Part shown: positions 44,344-45,685 of the stretch, one piece after another
How the letters are laid out: every line of letters begins with the position of its first letter
How positions within the stretch are numbered: position 1 is the first letter of the stretch
NCBI GenBank assembly: GCA_003167155.1
Contig: PMTY01000050.1
Span: 1,250-46,934 of the forward strand
Length of the DNA: 45,685 nucleotides
Direction of reading: 5' to 3'
From: Candidatus Cybelea tumulisoli
GTDB taxonomy: Bacteria > Vulcanimicrobiota > Vulcanimicrobiia > Vulcanimicrobiales > Vulcanimicrobiaceae
Program-made: the position numbers and the translations under genes
The notes under the pieces: generated by a model
Seen by the model: only the letters and a program-made list of their open reading frames with translations
Told to the model about the DNA's origin: nothing
Databases searched by the model: none

Positions 44344-45318
44344 ATGAAGAACTTAGGTTTTGGCGCCGTTACGCTAAACAGCTGCGTGGCTGCTGCAACG
44401 CTCACAGGCTGCGGCGGATCGCAGCCGCCGATCAGCGCACCGCGCGCGATGCCGCAAACCGCCGCGATCGCAACGCACGGCGATCGCGGTAAGTCGTGGA
44501 TGCTGCCGGAGGCCAAAACGGATGACCTTCTCTATGTCGGCGGTAACAACGACGAGCTTACGGTGTATTCGTATCCGAGGGGCAAGCTCGTCGGGGTTGT
44601 TAAAAATCCCGACTTCTACCTACTTTCAGGCGAGTGCGTGGACGCATCGGGCGACATATTCGTCACCAGTTTAGGCAACGAGAAGATTTTTGAGTACGAG
44701 CACGGCGGGAAGAAGGCAATCGCGACGCTTCAGGCGGCAACCAACGATCCAGCTGGCTGTGCGGTTGACCCTACGACCGGTAATCTCGCCGTGACGACGC
44801 TCGCCTTTGGTTCCAGCGGTAACGTCGCGGTCTGCCCGAATGCTCAAGGTACGCCGAGCACGTATACCGACCCTAACATTTATTACTACTATTTTTGCGC
44901 CTACGATACCCGAGGCAACCTCTTCGTCGATGGTCAAAGCTACGGCAGCAGCTTTGAGATTGCCGAGCTCCCCAAGGGCAGCAGTACCTTCACAAGCATT
45001 ACGGTCAACCAAAGCCTAAACTGGCCCGGCGGACTTCAATGGGACGGCAAGTATCTCGTTGTCGGAGACCAAGATGCGGCAGACGTCTATGAATTCGCGA
45101 TCTCAGGCTCCTCTGGGACGCTCGAAGGCACTACTCCAATCAACGGCGCAGACGACGTGCATCAGTTCTGGATTCATGGTCATGCAATCGTGGGCGGCGA
45201 CCACAGCGATAGCGAGGTCCAATTCTGGCCTTACCCCCTCGGTGGAAACTCTACGAAAACGATAACCAAAGATGTTGGCGGCCCGGACGGCTTGTCAATC
45301 AGTCCCGCAAAAAAGTGA
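44344..45318 (+). CDS. NHL-like beta-propeller lipoprotein with shared leader
   Basis: A 324-residue lipoprotein; signal NSCVAAATLTGCGGSQPP. It begins MKNLGFG like the glycine-rich lipoprotein at 41282, and the first 30 or so codons are nearly the same in DNA, yet the mature part is a propeller like 42076 (LLYVGGNNDELTVYSYPRGK, GECVDASGDIFVTS, GCAVDPTTGNLAVTT, NWPGGLQWDGKYLVVGDQD). So an export cassette is joined to a different body. AAGGAGCAGG at 44331-44340 supplies the ribosome-binding site. A terminator hairpin and a foldback repeat follow right after the stop. Confidence 0.82.
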   Translation: MKNLGFGAVTLNSCVAAATLTGCGGSQPPISAPRAMPQTAAIATHGDRGKSWMLPEAKTDDLLYVGGNNDELTVYSYPRGKLVGVVKNPDFYLLSGECVDASGDIFVTSLGNEKIFEYEHGGKKAIATLQAATNDPAGCAVDPTTGNLAVTTLAFGSSGNVAVCPNAQGTPSTYTDPNIYYYYFCAYDTRGNLFVDGQSYGSSFEIAELPKGSSTFTSITVNQSLNWPGGLQWDGKYLVVGDQDAADVYEFAISGSSGTLEGTTPINGADDVHQFWIHGHAIVGGDHSDSEVQFWPYPLGGNSTKTITKDVGGPDGLSISPAKK

Positions 45319-45346
45319 AGAGTACCCCCGCGCCTCTGCCCCTCTG

Positions 45347-45380
45347 CACGGCTTCGCGAAAGTGGGCCGTGTTTTGTTTT
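45347..45380 (+). terminator. intrinsic terminator after the 44344 gene, within the repeat
   Basis: CACGGC at 45347-45352 pairs with GCCGTG at 45366-45371 around a loop containing TTCGCGAA, followed by TTTTGTTTTG at 45372-45381. It starts 28 bases after the stop codon. The same hairpin, mirrored, follows the NHL gene at 39270-39294. Confidence 0.6.
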
Positions 45381-45433
45381 GCGGGCTTTGCAGCAATGCC
45401 CGCCATTGCCGCAAGGCCCGCTAAGCAAACACG
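45369..45433. repeat. second copy of the foldback repeat (short arms)
   Basis: CGTG (45369-45372) pairs with CACG (45430-45433). The arms contain GCGGGCTTTGCAGCAATG and, in mirrored form, CATTGCCGCAAGGCCCGC, around a 5-base centre. The left arm is the same sequence as the outer arms of the 398-base foldback at 38887-39284 (GCGGGCTTTGC followed by GCATTG). This looks like a minimal member of the same family. Confidence 0.62.
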
Positions 45434-45526
45434 ACGCGGCGAGGTCCATACCTTTGCCACCGACCGCCGCACGATCGACAGCTACGTCCGTGCCGGTGCC
45501 GTGCATTCTGTCGGGCAGCGCGACGG

Positions 45527-45685
45527 CTCGATCTGGCCGCGGACATCGAGTACCTTGCCACGTTCCCGCAAGCGGCGACGGCCAGCGATCTCGGCTTGAC
45601 CGAACGCGGATGGCGCAAGATAATCAAGATACGGCCCAACTCGAAGGCGACGACGGTGGAGCGCATTCGGGAGGTCGCGGCGCAG
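45527..45685 (+). CDS. partial frame with helix-turn-helix-like sequence at the window edge
   Basis: An open frame to the window end encodes LDLAADIEYLATFPQAATAS, then DLGLTERGWRKIIKIRPNSK and TVERIREVAAQ, which reads like a short DNA-binding helix-turn-helix. Upstream the frame loses coding character; a different frame (45449-45526) carries FATDRRTIDSYVRAGAV. The gene could be frameshifted or joined to the foldback repeat. The call is weak because the end is cut off. Confidence 0.3.

Overview
The window is high-GC bacterial DNA carrying signal peptides, lipoboxes and a TolC-type outer-membrane efflux protein, so it comes from a diderm. PadR regulators paired with very large FtsX/MacB-type permeases (the ADOP family), GloVer-repeat propellers, cytoplasmic winged-helix/TPR regulators and many secreted beta-propeller lipoproteins together suggest a soil lineage such as Eremiobacterota (WPS-2), or less likely Acidobacteriota. 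This placement is inferred from gene content; no rRNA or other marker is present. I see no tRNA, rRNA, CRISPR array or intact transposase.

Layout. 1-10078: two related modules in which kelch/galactose-oxidase-like lipoproteins (2847, 7852) and another propeller lipoprotein (1782) lie among putative helical-repeat regulators (197, 4505, 5862), ending in a LysE-type exporter. 10092-19768: an efflux island. Two PadR-ADOP pairs stand tail to tail (10155-13107 forward, 16045-13122 reverse). The second pair shares a divergent promoter full of PadR-like operators with a forward operon PadR / membrane-fusion protein / ABC ATPase / TolC-like protein that has no permease of its own. The ADOP proteins have no ATPase of their own, so the set may be complementary. 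19778-26951: secreted hydrolases: a retropepsin-like protease, two S41 peptidases, a further PadR with a mini-ADOP-like membrane protein, and a 764-residue protein with two alpha/beta-hydrolase domains around a PDZ-like domain. 27111-30976: two serine beta-lactamase-fold genes, one frameshifted and one lacking catalytic residues, then a third winged-helix/TPR regulator. 31023-36094: a Uma2 nuclease gene and a tightly packed reverse operon (DUF5069, alpha/beta hydrolase, pterin carbinolamine dehydratase, MarR, MFS exporter, isochorismatase-like). 36174-45318: a nearly unbroken run of secreted proteins, mostly beta-propeller lipoproteins (GloVer, lactonase fragment, NHL and NHL-like), plus a glycine-rich lipoprotein.

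Two themes recur. First, surface beta-propeller lipoproteins are numerous (nine including one fragment), duplicated, and share an exchangeable N-terminal export cassette. Second, a foldback repeat family (38887-39284 and 45369-45433) sits just after the stop codons of two of these genes and is fused to the broken lactonase gene, suggesting it helps reshuffle the locus. The best candidates for an undescribed system are the regulator/propeller-lipoprotein modules and the foldback element; the permease-less efflux operon between two ATPase-less giant permeases is a third.
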